A stretch of 34,506 nt of DNA from Candidatus Gallionella acididurans. GTDB lineage: Bacteria > Pseudomonadota > Gammaproteobacteria > Burkholderiales > Gallionellaceae. Position 1 is the first letter of the stretch. Each line of letters begins with the position of its first letter. Positions 8,565 to 16,692 of this stretch are shown here, piece after piece. A program made the translations under genes and the position numbers. The stretch spans positions 1 through 34,506 of the forward strand of contig LSLI01000022.1 of the NCBI GenBank assembly GCA_001577345.1, written 5' to 3'. The notes under the pieces are model-generated. The model was not told the origin of the DNA. It did no database searches and was given only the letters and a program-made list of their open reading frames with translations.

Positions 8565-8720
8565 ATGAAACGTATTGCTCTTGTTGTTGCCCTGCTGACT
8601 CTTGCCGCCTGCGGCCAAAAGGCTGCAGAAGCTCCTGCTGCCGCTCCTGCTCCTGTAGCTGCCCCGGCCGCCGCTTCCGCGCCTGCCGCTGCTCCAGCCG
8701 CCGATGCAATGAAGAAGTAA
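8565..8720 (+). CDS. small Ala/Pro-rich lipoprotein
   Basis: A 51-residue protein begins MKRIALVVALLTLAACGQK, a complete lipoprotein signal with the lipobox LAAC and the acylated Cys at residue 16. The mature part is almost only Ala and Pro repeats (EAPAAAPAPVAAPAA) ending DAMKK. Such tiny lipoproteins are often found in betaproteobacteria; function is unknown, perhaps an envelope spacer tethering membrane and wall. The start is well supported by AAGGA at 8551-8555, nine bases before the ATG. A strong stem-loop terminator follows 20 bases after the stop. Confidence 0.85.
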   Translation: MKRIALVVALLTLAACGQKAAEAPAAAPAPVAAPAAASAPAAAPAADAMKK

Positions 8721-8740
8721 TCCAAACTTTTGCACCAATA

Positions 8741-8766
8741 AAAAAGCCGGCGCAAGCCGGCTTTTT
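8741..8766. terminator. bidirectional Rho-independent terminator
   Basis: AAAAA-GCCGGC-GCAA-GCCGGC-TTTTT: a six-base perfect GC stem (8746-8751 with 8756-8761), a GCAA tetraloop and flanking A and T runs. It ends the small lipoprotein gene on the plus strand and, read the other way, the MBL hydrolase operon on the minus strand. Confidence 0.93.
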
Positions 8767-8795
8767 ATTTCCATCTTCCCCCGCCGTTCCGGCAC

Positions 8796-9563
8796 TCAGC
8801 TGATTTCGCGCCAGGCAAAACCGTCGTCCTGTGTTGCCACACCCACCCAGCTTTCCTCGCATTTGGCCGCCGCGCTCAATGCCCGCACCGCAAGCGCGGG
8901 GGTGTTGTTGGTGCGGCTGAGATGGGCGGCGATCAGGTGCTGCAATCTGCCCAGATCCAGGCTGGACAGAATGGCGGCGGCCTGCTGGTTGTTCAGGTGG
9001 CCGAAACGGCCGCCCACACGCTGCTTCAGGCTGTACGGGTAATCGCTGTTCATCAACATTTCAGCGTCATGGTTGCATTCCAGCACCAGCGCATCGCAAC
9101 CGCTCAGGGTCTGTTCGATATGTGCCGTGCTGCATCCGGTATCGGTCAACACACCCAGGCGGCGGGCCCCGTCGCTGAAAACGAATTGCACCGGCTCGGC
9201 GGCGTCATGCGGAACCGGATAAGGCATGACCTCGATGCCGCCGATGGAAAACGCCGCATGGGAGTCGATTTCCCGGATCCCGGCAATGCCGGCAAAAGCC
9301 TTTGCCTGGCTGCGCAAGGTGCCGTGGGTGAGCCAGACCGGCAGATTGAATTTGCGCGCGATACGCGCCACACCTCCGATGTGGTCGCCGTGCTCGTGCG
9401 TCACCACGATGCCGCCGAGTTGCCCGGGGGACACGCCCAGCCGCGCCAGGCGCATCAGCGTATCCTGCAATCCGAATCCGCAGTCCATCAGCACCAGCGT
9501 GTTGCCGGCCGCGACCAGCAGCGCGTTGCCTTCGCTGCCGCTACCCAGGGATGCAAAGCGCAT
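8796..9563 (-). CDS. MBL-fold metallo-hydrolase (YycJ/WalJ-like)
   Basis: The 255-residue protein has the metallo-beta-lactamase fold: MRFASLGSGSEGNALLV at the start, the metal-binding motif THEHGDH with H56, H58, D60 and H61, then GVLTDTG and LVLECNHD, which match the later metal ligands, and a C-terminal LIAAHLSRTNNTP. It resembles the YycJ/WalJ family, in which nuclease-like activity has been proposed. The gene is last in the dapA-bamC operon, 17 bases after bamC, and transcription stops at the shared terminator at 8741-8766. The precise substrate cannot be told from the sequence. Confidence 0.88.
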   Translation of the reverse strand: MRFASLGSGSEGNALLVAAGNTLVLMDCGFGLQDTLMRLARLGVSPGQLGGIVVTHEHGDHIGGVARIARKFNLPVWLTHGTLRSQAKAFAGIAGIREIDSHAAFSIGGIEVMPYPVPHDAAEPVQFVFSDGARRLGVLTDTGCSTAHIEQTLSGCDALVLECNHDAEMLMNSDYPYSLKQRVGGRFGHLNNQQAAAILSSLDLGRLQHLIAAHLSRTNNTPALAVRALSAAAKCEESWVGVATQDDGFAWREIS

Positions 9564-9580
9564 GGAGCTGAAAATTCACT

Positions 9581-10768
9581 TCATTGCTTGTTGACAGTTT
9601 TATAGATGGCGTCAAGCATCTCTCCGCTTGCCTTGTTGCTTGCACCGCTCTGGTCAATCACCGACACCACGCAGCTTGTTCCGCCATCCTTGACGATCAC
9701 ACGATAGTGTCTGGAGGTATCCACGTTGCTTTTCCAGAACTTCAGGCTGTCGAACCAACCGGTCTCGATCTTGATCGGGCGCAGGTAATAGATGCCCTTT
9801 TCGCGATCCTTGTCTTCCACTCCCAGGCCCGCGTTTTCGATAGCCAGCCCGACTTTGCGCCAGGACCGGTCGAAGGTATCGTTCATCACGATGATGGTGT
9901 TGCCGTCTGAAATCTCACGCAGAACGGCGGTCCCCGGCAGTTCCGGCGCACTGATGGCTGCCGGCCCGGCGGCCGCTACCGCGCTGGCCGCCATGGTGCT
10001 GACCGCGGACACCGAGCTGGCCGCTGTCGGCTGATTGTCTGCAATCTCGTCCATTGCCCGTTGTTCGCTGCCGCCAAAACGCACCATCAAACGCTGCAGC
10101 ATGATCGCCTCTTTCTCCGGATCATTGCCATTGGATTGCCACTTGGCAATCTTCCTGTCTGTGGAGAATACCTCCACCATGCCGCGCTGGGAGATATACA
10201 CCTCGGTACTCGCCCCGTCCTGGCTGCGCTCCAGACGCGTCGTGTACTGGTCGCGCTCACCAACAACATACGTGTCGTCGTCGATCGGACTTTCGTTATT
10301 ATTCGAATAATCGTATTTCGGCAACAGGCCTTTAATCTCGTACCAGCCGGTTTCCATCACGCCCGCCGCCCGGTCCTGCTTCCTGACTTCCAGACCGCTC
10401 TGTTGCCAGAAAGTCTTGACGACAGGCCATACGTTTTCCGCCTTGTCGTTGATCACCAGCCAGCGCTGATTGCCGCTGCGCTTCAGGCTGACGCCCGGAA
10501 TGTCGGGCAAGACACCGGTTGCTCCAGCGGACCTGGTTTTGCTGCTGTTGCTGTAATCCGAAAAGGTCGTGGCATTCCCGGCAGTTACATCCGGCATCTT
10601 GAAACGCGGGTCACCCAGTGGCGTGGTCAGATCGGGCGGCAGGTCCAGTGTCGGCAATTTCGCCGCGGCGGCACCGTAATCAATGTGACTTGAGTCGGAC
10701 CCAAACGAACTGCAACTCATCAACGACACCAGCACTGCGGTGGAAATACCGATACGGACAACTCTCAT
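9581..10768 (-). CDS. bamC: outer membrane protein assembly factor BamC
   Basis: BamC is a lipoprotein of the BAM complex that inserts beta-barrel proteins in the outer membrane. The 395-residue product has a lipoprotein signal (VLVSLMSCSS, acylated Cys at residue 19), a long unstructured stretch with a conserved-type LPTLDLPPDL motif that in E. coli BamC wraps BamD, and two helix-grip domains: about residues 105-230 (RWLVINDKAENVWPVVKTFW) and about 285-390 (FDRSWRKVGLAIENAGLGVEDKDR). An Ala/Ser/Pro linker of about 30 residues joins them, making the protein longer than E. coli BamC. The ATG at 10768 follows an AGAGA sequence. The position just after dapA is the same as in enterobacteria. Confidence 0.93.
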   Translation of the reverse strand: MRVVRIGISTAVLVSLMSCSSFGSDSSHIDYGAAAAKLPTLDLPPDLTTPLGDPRFKMPDVTAGNATTFSDYSNSSKTRSAGATGVLPDIPGVSLKRSGNQRWLVINDKAENVWPVVKTFWQQSGLEVRKQDRAAGVMETGWYEIKGLLPKYDYSNNNESPIDDDTYVVGERDQYTTRLERSQDGASTEVYISQRGMVEVFSTDRKIAKWQSNGNDPEKEAIMLQRLMVRFGGSEQRAMDEIADNQPTAASSVSAVSTMAASAVAAAGPAAISAPELPGTAVLREISDGNTIIVMNDTFDRSWRKVGLAIENAGLGVEDKDREKGIYYLRPIKIETGWFDSLKFWKSNVDTSRHYRVIVKDGGTSCVVSVIDQSGASNKASGEMLDAIYKTVNKQ

Positions 10769-10812
10769 TGCATCTCTCTTTGGCAAAAATATTCGATGGC
10801 TGGCAACCCGGC

Positions 10813-11694
10813 TTACCCGATGCGAACGCCGGCCTGGCGCATCGCGTCCTCGACCACGGCATATGCGGCCTGCGACAGGGGAGTAAGCGGCAAACGCAGC
10901 GTGCTCTTCATCAGCCCCATGCGCGCCACCGCCCATTTGACCGGTATCGGGTTGGCCTCGACGAACAGCTTGCTGTGCAGGCCGAGCAGGCGGAAGTTGA
11001 TTTCGCGCGCCCTGGCGACTTCGCCGTTGCGCGCGGCGGCGCACATCTCGTGCATCAGCGCCGGGGCGACGTTCGCCGTCACCGAGATCGAGCCGTGCGC
11101 GCCGAGCAACAGCAATGCCAGCGTGCTGGCATCGTCGCCGCTGTACACGGCAAAACCTTTCGGCGCGCGCTGCAACAGCTCGCTGCCGCGCCCGATGTCG
11201 CCGGTCGCGTCCTTGATGCCAACGATGTTGGGTATCTGCGCGAGGCGCAGCACCGTGTCGTTGCCCATGTCGGCCACCGTGCGCCCCGGCACGTTGTACA
11301 GGATGTGCGGCATGTCCACCGCTTCGGCGATGGCCTTGAAGTGCAGATACAGACCCTGCTGGGTCGGCTTGTTGTAATAGGGGACCACGGACAGCGACGC
11401 ATTCGCACCGGCCTTTTTCGAGAACGCGGCCAGCTCTATCGCTTCGGCAGTCGAATTCGCGCCTGTCCCGGCGATAATCGGAATGCGCTTCGCGGCATGC
11501 CTGACCGCCTCGGCGATCAGCAGCTCGTGCTCCTCCACATTCACGGTAGGCGATTCGCCGGTCGTGCCGACCACGACGATGCCGTCCGTGCCCTGTTCGA
11601 TGTGAAAGTCGATCAGCGCGCGGAACGCATCCATGTCCAGGCTGCCGTCCTCGCGCATCGGAGTGACGATTGCAACAATACTGCCCTGCATCAT
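10813..11694 (-). CDS. dapA: 4-hydroxy-tetrahydrodipicolinate synthase
   Basis: DapA condenses pyruvate with aspartate semialdehyde, the first committed step of lysine and diaminopimelate synthesis. The 293-residue protein matches the family throughout: [10 protein letters not shown] at the start, [11 protein letters not shown] with Thr44/Thr45, LYNVPGRT with Tyr133 and Arg138, and the Schiff-base Lys161 in VGIKDATGD. The double Met at the start leaves a one-codon uncertainty. It is the first gene of a minus-strand operon with bamC 44 bases downstream. A promoter candidate, TTGGGG-N16-TAGAAT, lies at 11725-11752. Confidence 0.97.
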   Translation of the reverse strand: MMQGSIVAIVTPMREDGSLDMDAFRALIDFHIEQGTDGIVVVGTTGESPTVNVEEHELLIAEAVRHAAKRIPIIAGTGANSTAEAIELAAFSKKAGANASLSVVPYYNKPTQQGLYLHFKAIAEAVDMPHILYNVPGRTVADMGNDTVLRLAQIPNIVGIKDATGDIGRGSELLQRAPKGFAVYSGDDASTLALLLLGAHGSISVTANVAPALMHEMCAAARNGEVARAREINFRLLGLHSKLFVEANPIPVKWAVARMGLMKSTLRLPLTPLSQAAYAVVEDAMRQAGVRIG

Positions 11695-11724
11695 TTGGAA
11701 TCTTCGCCGGAAAATAAAAGGCGC

Positions 11725-11752
11725 ATTCTACCGTAATAAGGCCGCACCCCAA
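11725..11752 (-). promoter_or_regulatory. candidate promoter of the dapA-bamC operon
   Basis: Read on the minus strand, TTGGGG (11747-11752) is followed after 16 bases by TAGAAT (11725-11730), 30 bases upstream of the dapA start. The -10 matches five of six consensus bases; the -35 is weak. Confidence 0.45.
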
Positions 11753-11816
11753 AGGGTTGCGCGAGAAAAGTTCCGGACTGGCTGTCCCGATACGCTAATT
11801 GCCGGAAACTTTTTCG

Positions 11817-11842
11817 AAAAAACAGCGGCACCGGGGCCGCTG
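11817..11842 (-). terminator. Rho-independent terminator of the large lipoprotein gene
   Basis: On the minus strand CAGCGGC-(six-base loop)-GCCGCTG is followed by six T. The stem is seven GC-rich pairs (11823-11829 with 11836-11842) and the structure lies 65 bases after the stop of the lipoprotein gene. Confidence 0.85.
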
Positions 11843-11906
11843 CGGATGATGTAAGCCGGTGATCATGGCGCAGACTTTCAATCAGGCGCGCCGGCATCCT
11901 GCTTCG

Positions 11907-13547
11907 TCAGTTGCATGTGATGGAGACGGGCGGGAGAGGATTACTGCTTACCGTTCCGGAGGTACTGCTAACTCCTGCAATATTGCAGTTTGCTGGAGTG
12001 GCAATCGAATTGACAGTCAGCGTATAGTTTTGGGCAGTTCCCGGATAGGGAATCGAAATACTGCCTGCCATCATGTAACCAGGCCCCCCATTGCCCAGCG
12101 GATTGACTACAGCCTTGATGCCGCTGGCGGCCACGCCGCTGCTACCCGTTATGCTGAGCTCCAGCGCAAAATTGGAATGCAGGTCGGCGGGGCTGGCCGG
12201 CCAGCTGATATTCACCGGCAACAGCAAGCTGGTCATCGTGCCGGTGCTGCTGTTCATCGCCAGCACGCCGGTGCGGCTGAACGAGATCGTGCCGACTACA
12301 TTGCCGCTGATCGAGTAATTACCCGTTTGCGACGCCATGTTGAACGAAAACGTGCCCGTGCCTGCGGAGCCCAGAAATTTACCCGTGCCGATACCGCTGG
12401 TCGGAACCCCGGTATTTAAGCTATAGCTGCCGGCATTCCATGTGCCGCCTATGATGCCGGTGTTCGCCTGATCCCCGTCCATGATGCCGGAGAAGGTTCC
12501 GTCCGGAGACAGGATGAAATACACCGGCGTGCCGGCGCCATACACACCCGTCGTGTTGCCAGACAACGGCGTATACACACCAAACCAGCCGCCCTGATAA
12601 AGATTGCTGAGTATCAGTGTGTTCACGGTGACTTTTGTAATCGAGTATGCGGGGTTGCCGCTGCTATCGCTGATCGTGGCGGTGCTGGCACCACTGGCTA
12701 CCGAACCCGAGTAATTGCCGGATGAAGACATCAGCGCAAACTGCACCGGCGCACCCGGCGTGGTCGAGGCGGCCCAAGTCCCCGCCATGATGTTCCCGTC
12801 GGAAGTGAATCCCGTCATGTTGCCGTCGGGCTGGAAATAGAAAGTCCCGCTCAGATTCCCGTTGAGGGGGGTTGCATACCAGACCGTGTCTATCACGTTG
12901 GCGGCGTTGACGCCCTGGTTCATGTTCAGCGTGGCATCCGAGGCGGAGGGTACGCCGGCTATACCGCCTTCAGCACTGGCGACGGTTTGCAATTGCGCCA
13001 GCACTTGACCCGGAGTGAAGCTGAACAAGGAAAGAAAGGGGAACGGGTAATAATATGGCGGAAACAGATACATATTCACCAGCGGCGCCATCATTGCTGC
13101 GACGTCGCCGGGGATCGTGAACACGCCGCTAGACGGGGGCACGCCGCTCGCTGGCGCCATACCGGCCACAATACTTCTGTCAATGGCAATGCTGTTCAGG
13201 GTTCCCAATGTCTGGCCGATCAACTGGGTCAGCGGATATGACGTAGGCCATCCGTAAAGATCGACAGGCGTGACCGGCGCCGTCCCGGCTGGCGTGACAA
13301 GAGGAATAGCACTACCCAGCATGAGACCGCCTACAGAAAACGTGACCGCATCACCGTAGGCAAAATTGAAGTGCCCCTGCGCATCGGTTTTGCCGCCGGC
13401 GCCGGAGGATGTCCGGTAATCGAGGCCTGTCACCGGGGCATCGGAGAATACCCCGGTCAAAGGACTGAACGGAGAGCCGACATACTGTGTGGCTCCGCCG
13501 CAACCGGAAAGCAGTGCCGCCAGCGCAAACGGCATGGTGGCCTTCAT
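11907..13547 (-). CDS. large beta-rich lipoprotein of unknown function
   Basis: The product from the ATG at 13547 is 546 residues. It opens with a short lipoprotein signal (MKATMPFALAALLSGC, acylated Cys16). Next comes an adhesin-like segment with GVFSDAPVTGLDYRTSSG, GKTDAQGHFNFAYGD and a VTPVDL motif, a pattern seen in surface lipoproteins. The region from about residue 220 to 420 holds two related modules that share a GN(L/T)(S/T)G start, a YF..PDG strand and a GTW turn, which looks like repeated small beta-barrel or beta-sandwich units. The C-terminal part is Ser/Thr/Gly-rich and ends with a Cys pair. Earlier in-frame codons, including a TTG start, would give a longer signal. It is probably exposed at the cell surface or in the periplasm. 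It is monocistronic with its own terminator. Confidence 0.75.
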   Translation of the reverse strand: MKATMPFALAALLSGCGGATQYVGSPFSPLTGVFSDAPVTGLDYRTSSGAGGKTDAQGHFNFAYGDAVTFSVGGLMLGSAIPLVTPAGTAPVTPVDLYGWPTSYPLTQLIGQTLGTLNSIAIDRSIVAGMAPASGVPPSSGVFTIPGDVAAMMAPLVNMYLFPPYYYPFPFLSLFSFTPGQVLAQLQTVASAEGGIAGVPSASDATLNMNQGVNAANVIDTVWYATPLNGNLSGTFYFQPDGNMTGFTSDGNIMAGTWAASTTPGAPVQFALMSSSGNYSGSVASGASTATISDSSGNPAYSITKVTVNTLILSNLYQGGWFGVYTPLSGNTTGVYGAGTPVYFILSPDGTFSGIMDGDQANTGIIGGTWNAGSYSLNTGVPTSGIGTGKFLGSAGTGTFSFNMASQTGNYSISGNVVGTISFSRTGVLAMNSSTGTMTSLLLPVNISWPASPADLHSNFALELSITGSSGVAASGIKAVVNPLGNGGPGYMMAGSISIPYPGTAQNYTLTVNSIATPANCNIAGVSSTSGTVSSNPLPPVSITCN

Positions 13548-13775
13548 GTTTCTCAAAAAAGCATTCAAAACCTTATCCCTTGTTTTGTGTCCATAAATCG
13601 AATACGCCTGGTGACAGGCAACATCACATGGTTCTTCACAACCGTTTATTAGAGCATATAAAAAATCGCCACGCAAAAATCTGATGGTTAGGCGCTCGGA
13701 TTCTGCCGGTTTGGCAACGCGACAAAAGCCCCGCGACTGTGGAATAATGCCAACCTATTGAATTTGCCCACCGCC

Positions 13776-14009
13776 ATGTCTGCATCAACCCTCGCCGCCA
13801 TGCTTCCCGGCGATATCGCCACCATTGTTTCCATACACGCGGAAGAAGCGTTGCATCTGCGCCTGCTTGCGCTGGGTTTCCGCAGCGGCAAGCAGATCGA
13901 ACTGATACGCAAAGCCAGTTTCTCCGGCCCCCTGCAAGTGCGCGTCGGCACCACCGATGTCATTTTGCGCCGCGCCGAGGCGGCCAAGATCGAGGTGCTC
14001 AAATCATGA
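13776..14009 (+). CDS. feoA: FeoA-family ferrous iron transport protein
   Basis: The 77-residue protein is a single small SH3-like FeoA domain: LAAMLPGDIATIVSI, then LRLLALGFRSGKQIELIRKA and a GPLQVRVGTTDVILRRAEAAKIEV tail, all typical of FeoA. FeoA is a cytosolic partner of FeoB in ferrous iron uptake. An in-frame TTG at 13758 could add six residues; the ATG at 13776 is preferred because the family starts there. feoB follows 103 bases later in the same direction, separated by a long hairpin repeat. Confidence 0.92.
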   Translation: MSASTLAAMLPGDIATIVSIHAEEALHLRLLALGFRSGKQIELIRKASFSGPLQVRVGTTDVILRRAEAAKIEVLKS

Positions 14010-14022
14010 GCAAAGAACAATT

Positions 14023-14094
14023 AGCCACAGAGATCACAGAGCACACAGAGATAAACCTGAATTTTTCTCTGTGCACTCTGTGATCTCTGTGGCT
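14023..14094. repeat. long hairpin repeat between feoA and feoB
   Basis: Left arm 14023-14051 and right arm 14066-14094 pair over 19 contiguous bases (AGCCACAGAGATCACAGAG with its exact complement), then after a two-base mismatch over eight more (CACAGAGA/TCTCTGTG). The loop is 14 bases. The arms hold the CACAGAG unit three to four times. Similar CACAGAG repeats are known between genes in various bacterial genomes. It fills most of the feoA-feoB gap. Confidence 0.92.
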
Positions 14095-14112
14095 TGAATC
14101 AGGGTTTCTAAA

Positions 14113-15900
14113 ATGAAACGTATAGCCTTATTGGGCATGCCCAACACCGGCAAATCCACGCTATTCAACCGCATGACCGGCGGTGCGGCGCGGGTCGGCA
14201 ATTGGCCGGGCATCACGGTCGAGTTGCTCAGCGGCAAGATATTGCTGGGCGACGACATGGTCGAGATCATAGACCTGCCCGGCATCTACGATCTGCACGG
14301 TTATTCCGACGACGAACAGGTGGTGCGCCATTTCCTGCACGACAACGTGCCCGACCTTGCGCTGGTCATCCTCAACACCACCCAGATCGAACGGCAAATG
14401 AGCCTGCTGCTGCAACTCAAGCTGCTCGACATCAACCTGGTGGTAATGCTCAACATGGCGGACGAAGCGAAGAAATTCGGCATCAGCGTGGATACCGCGA
14501 AAATGTCCGCGCTGCTGGAATTGCCGATCTTCATGCTCAGCGCGAAATACGGCAGCGGCTATCCGGAAGCGCTGCAAGCCGTCACCAGGGCACTGCGCTA
14601 CCCCACGCCCGGCATGGCGGAACACCTGCGCAGCCAGCTCGAGCAGGACCGGCATATCGAAGCGGAAATGGCGCGCGTGCTGAAGCACACCGTGCAGGTT
14701 CCGGCGCGGCTGTCGGACCGCCTCACCGAAAAACTGGACAGCGTGCTGTTGCACCCGTGGCTGGGGCTGCCGATCTTCTTCGCGGTGATGTATTTGCTGT
14801 TCCAGGGCATCTTCATCTTCGGCCAACCGCTGCAAAACGGCATCGCCGCCGCGTTCAACTGGCTGCGCGAATCCGCACTGGTGCCGCTGCTGGCCAGCCT
14901 GCCGCACACCGTGCAGGGCCTGCTGCTGGACGGCATATACAACGGCGTGGCCACCGTCGCGGCGTTCGTGCCCATTATCATATTGTTCTTTCTGTTCATG
15001 GCGATGATAGAAGACAGCGGCTATCTGTCGCGTGCGGCATTCCTGATGGACGCGTTGATGGCGCACCTCGGTCTGGACGGGCGCGGTTTCGTGATGCTGC
15101 TGATGGGCTTCGGCTGCAACGTTCCAGCGCTGATGGGCACGCGCGTGATGCGCTCGCGCTCGATGCGGCTGCTCACGATGCTGGTGATCCCGTTCTCGCT
15201 GTGTTCGGCGCGCCTGCAGGTATTCATCTTCTTCACCGCCGCGCTGTTTTCGCCCAGGGCCGCGCCTGTAGTCCTGTTCAGCCTGTACCTGTTCAGTTTC
15301 GCCACCGCGATACTCACCGCGCTGATCTTCAAGAACAGGTTCAAAAACAACGAGCCCTTCGTGCTGGAACTGCCGCCCTACCGCTTCCCCACGCTGCGGC
15401 AGATGGTGTTGCGCGGCTGGCTGGAGGTGCGCCACTTTCTGCGCCGCGCCAGCAAATTCATCGTCGCCGGCGTGGTGATGGTGTGGCTGCTCACCCATCT
15501 GCCGCTGTCCGCCGTCCCGGCCGGTCCCGACACGCTGGCGGGCATGATAGGCGGCGCGCTGCAACCGCTGTTTGCCCCGATCGGCATCAACCAGCAACTC
15601 ACCATCGCGCTGATCTTCGGCTTCATCGCCAAGGAGATCGTGATCGGCGCACTCGCGGTGATCTACGGCTTGAGCGGCACGGCGCTGGGCAGCGCGATCG
15701 GGCAGCAGCTGGACTGGGTGCAGGCCTACAGCTTCATGCTGTTCACGCTGCTCTACACTCCCTGCCTCGCAACCGTCGCGACGCTGCAAAGCGAATCCAA
15801 GCAGACCCGCTTCACGCTGCTGTCGCTGGCCTGGTCGCTGGGATTGGCCTGGCTGGTAAGTTTTCTGTTTTATCAGGGCGCGAGGGCGCTGGGGTATTGA
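14113..15900 (+). CDS. feoB: ferrous iron transporter FeoB
   Basis: FeoB is the GTPase-linked inner-membrane permease for Fe(II). The 595-residue protein has an N-terminal G domain with G1 GMPNTGKS (residues 8-15), G2 Thr in the NWPGITVE segment, G3 DLPG (54-57) and G4 NMAD (114-117). The membrane domain follows from about residue 215, with the two Gate motifs: EDSGYLSRAAFLMD ... GFGCNVPALMGTR, containing the conserved Cys, and the C-terminal FIAKEIVIGAL ... TLLYTPCLATVAT. It is shorter than E. coli FeoB because it lacks the C-terminal extension, which is usual in many betaproteobacteria. An AGGG about eight bases before the ATG may serve as ribosome binding site. Confidence 0.96.
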   Translation: MKRIALLGMPNTGKSTLFNRMTGGAARVGNWPGITVELLSGKILLGDDMVEIIDLPGIYDLHGYSDDEQVVRHFLHDNVPDLALVILNTTQIERQMSLLLQLKLLDINLVVMLNMADEAKKFGISVDTAKMSALLELPIFMLSAKYGSGYPEALQAVTRALRYPTPGMAEHLRSQLEQDRHIEAEMARVLKHTVQVPARLSDRLTEKLDSVLLHPWLGLPIFFAVMYLLFQGIFIFGQPLQNGIAAAFNWLRESALVPLLASLPHTVQGLLLDGIYNGVATVAAFVPIIILFFLFMAMIEDSGYLSRAAFLMDALMAHLGLDGRGFVMLLMGFGCNVPALMGTRVMRSRSMRLLTMLVIPFSLCSARLQVFIFFTAALFSPRAAPVVLFSLYLFSFATAILTALIFKNRFKNNEPFVLELPPYRFPTLRQMVLRGWLEVRHFLRRASKFIVAGVVMVWLLTHLPLSAVPAGPDTLAGMIGGALQPLFAPIGINQQLTIALIFGFIAKEIVIGALAVIYGLSGTALGSAIGQQLDWVQAYSFMLFTLLYTPCLATVATLQSESKQTRFTLLSLAWSLGLAWLVSFLFYQGARALGY

Positions 15901-16062
15901 ATCGTGCGGGACAAAACAGATACCATGGTCATCGCAAATGAATGGGGACAGGCTGTCACCGGAATATCAAACCAGTAACAATGAATATGCCCTGCAGCCG
16001 GATGTACTGATTCGAACAGCATCTTTTACGAACTGATCAACAACCAACAAGGGGAATCGGCC

Positions 16063-16557
16063 ATGAGTACAAAGAAAGGCAAGGCAACATCCATCAATAT
16101 CGGCATCAGCGACAAGGACAGGGAGAAGATCGCGAAGGGACTTTCCGGACTGCTCGCCGACAGCTACACGCTCTACCTGATGACGCACAACTTCCACTGG
16201 AATGTCACCGGGCCGGAATTCAACAGCCTGCACCTGATGTTCATGGCCCAGTACACCGAGCAGTGGAATGCGCTCGACATCATCGCGGAACGCATACGCG
16301 CGCTGGGCCATCCGGCGCCGGGCACCTACAGGGAATTTGTGAAGCTGGCCAGCATCAAGGAAGTCGAGGGCGTGCCCAGGGCGATGGACATGGTCCGCCA
16401 TCTGGTGGCCGCCCAGGAAGCCACGGCACGCACCGCTCGCAACCTGTTCCCGCTGGTCGATGCCGCGAACGACCAGCCGACCGCCGACGTGCTGACGCAG
16501 CGCCTGGATGTGCACGAGAAGACCGCGTGGATGCTGCGCAGCCTGCTCGAGGACTGA
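16063..16557 (+). CDS. dps: Dps-family ferritin-like DNA-protecting protein
   Basis: The 164-residue protein matches Dps, the dodecameric ferritin that oxidises Fe(II) with peroxide and shields DNA. All four inter-subunit ferroxidase ligands are in place: H45 in THNFHWNVTGP, H57, D72 and E76 (ALDIIAER), with the same spacing as E. coli Dps. The N-terminal tail MSTKKGKATS is short and Lys-rich, as expected for DNA binding. AAGGGG lies about ten bases before the ATG. It stands 162 bases after feoB; proximity to iron uptake genes suits its iron-detoxifying role. No OxyR or Fur site could be identified with confidence. Confidence 0.95.
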   Translation: MSTKKGKATSINIGISDKDREKIAKGLSGLLADSYTLYLMTHNFHWNVTGPEFNSLHLMFMAQYTEQWNALDIIAERIRALGHPAPGTYREFVKLASIKEVEGVPRAMDMVRHLVAAQEATARTARNLFPLVDAANDQPTADVLTQRLDVHEKTAWMLRSLLED

Positions 16558-16633
16558 ACCGGCCCGCGACTGCCGGACTGATCAGCTGCAGTCCGATTTT
16601 TTGAATTGATTGCCGGAACATCCCGGCACGGAA

Positions 16634-16654
16634 ATATTCCCGCCACGGGAATAT
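16634..16654. promoter_or_regulatory. palindrome upstream of the Old Yellow Enzyme gene, possible operator
   Basis: ATATTCCCG-CCA-CGGGAATAT is a perfect nine-base inverted repeat with a three-base loop, 38 bases before the start of the flavin oxidoreductase gene and 77 bases after the dps stop. It lacks a T run, so a protein-binding operator is as likely as a terminator. Confidence 0.5.
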
Positions 16655-16692
16655 CCGATAGAACGCACAACCGATAAATAACGGAGTAAATA

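Noticed and set aside
9581..11752. 723-residue minus-strand frame that joins bamC with an upstream extension
   Set aside because: The upstream half is the out-of-frame shadow of dapA. The real bamC start is at 10768 with a lipoprotein signal.
14023..14094. Possible CRISPR-like array of CACAGAG units
   Set aside because: The units are part of one long hairpin with no spacers of regular length and no cas genes nearby.
14161..15941. Long frames of 542 and 579 residues overlapping feoB
   Set aside because: Both are shadows in high-GC sequence with low-complexity His/Gln/Arg-rich translations; feoB has all family motifs.
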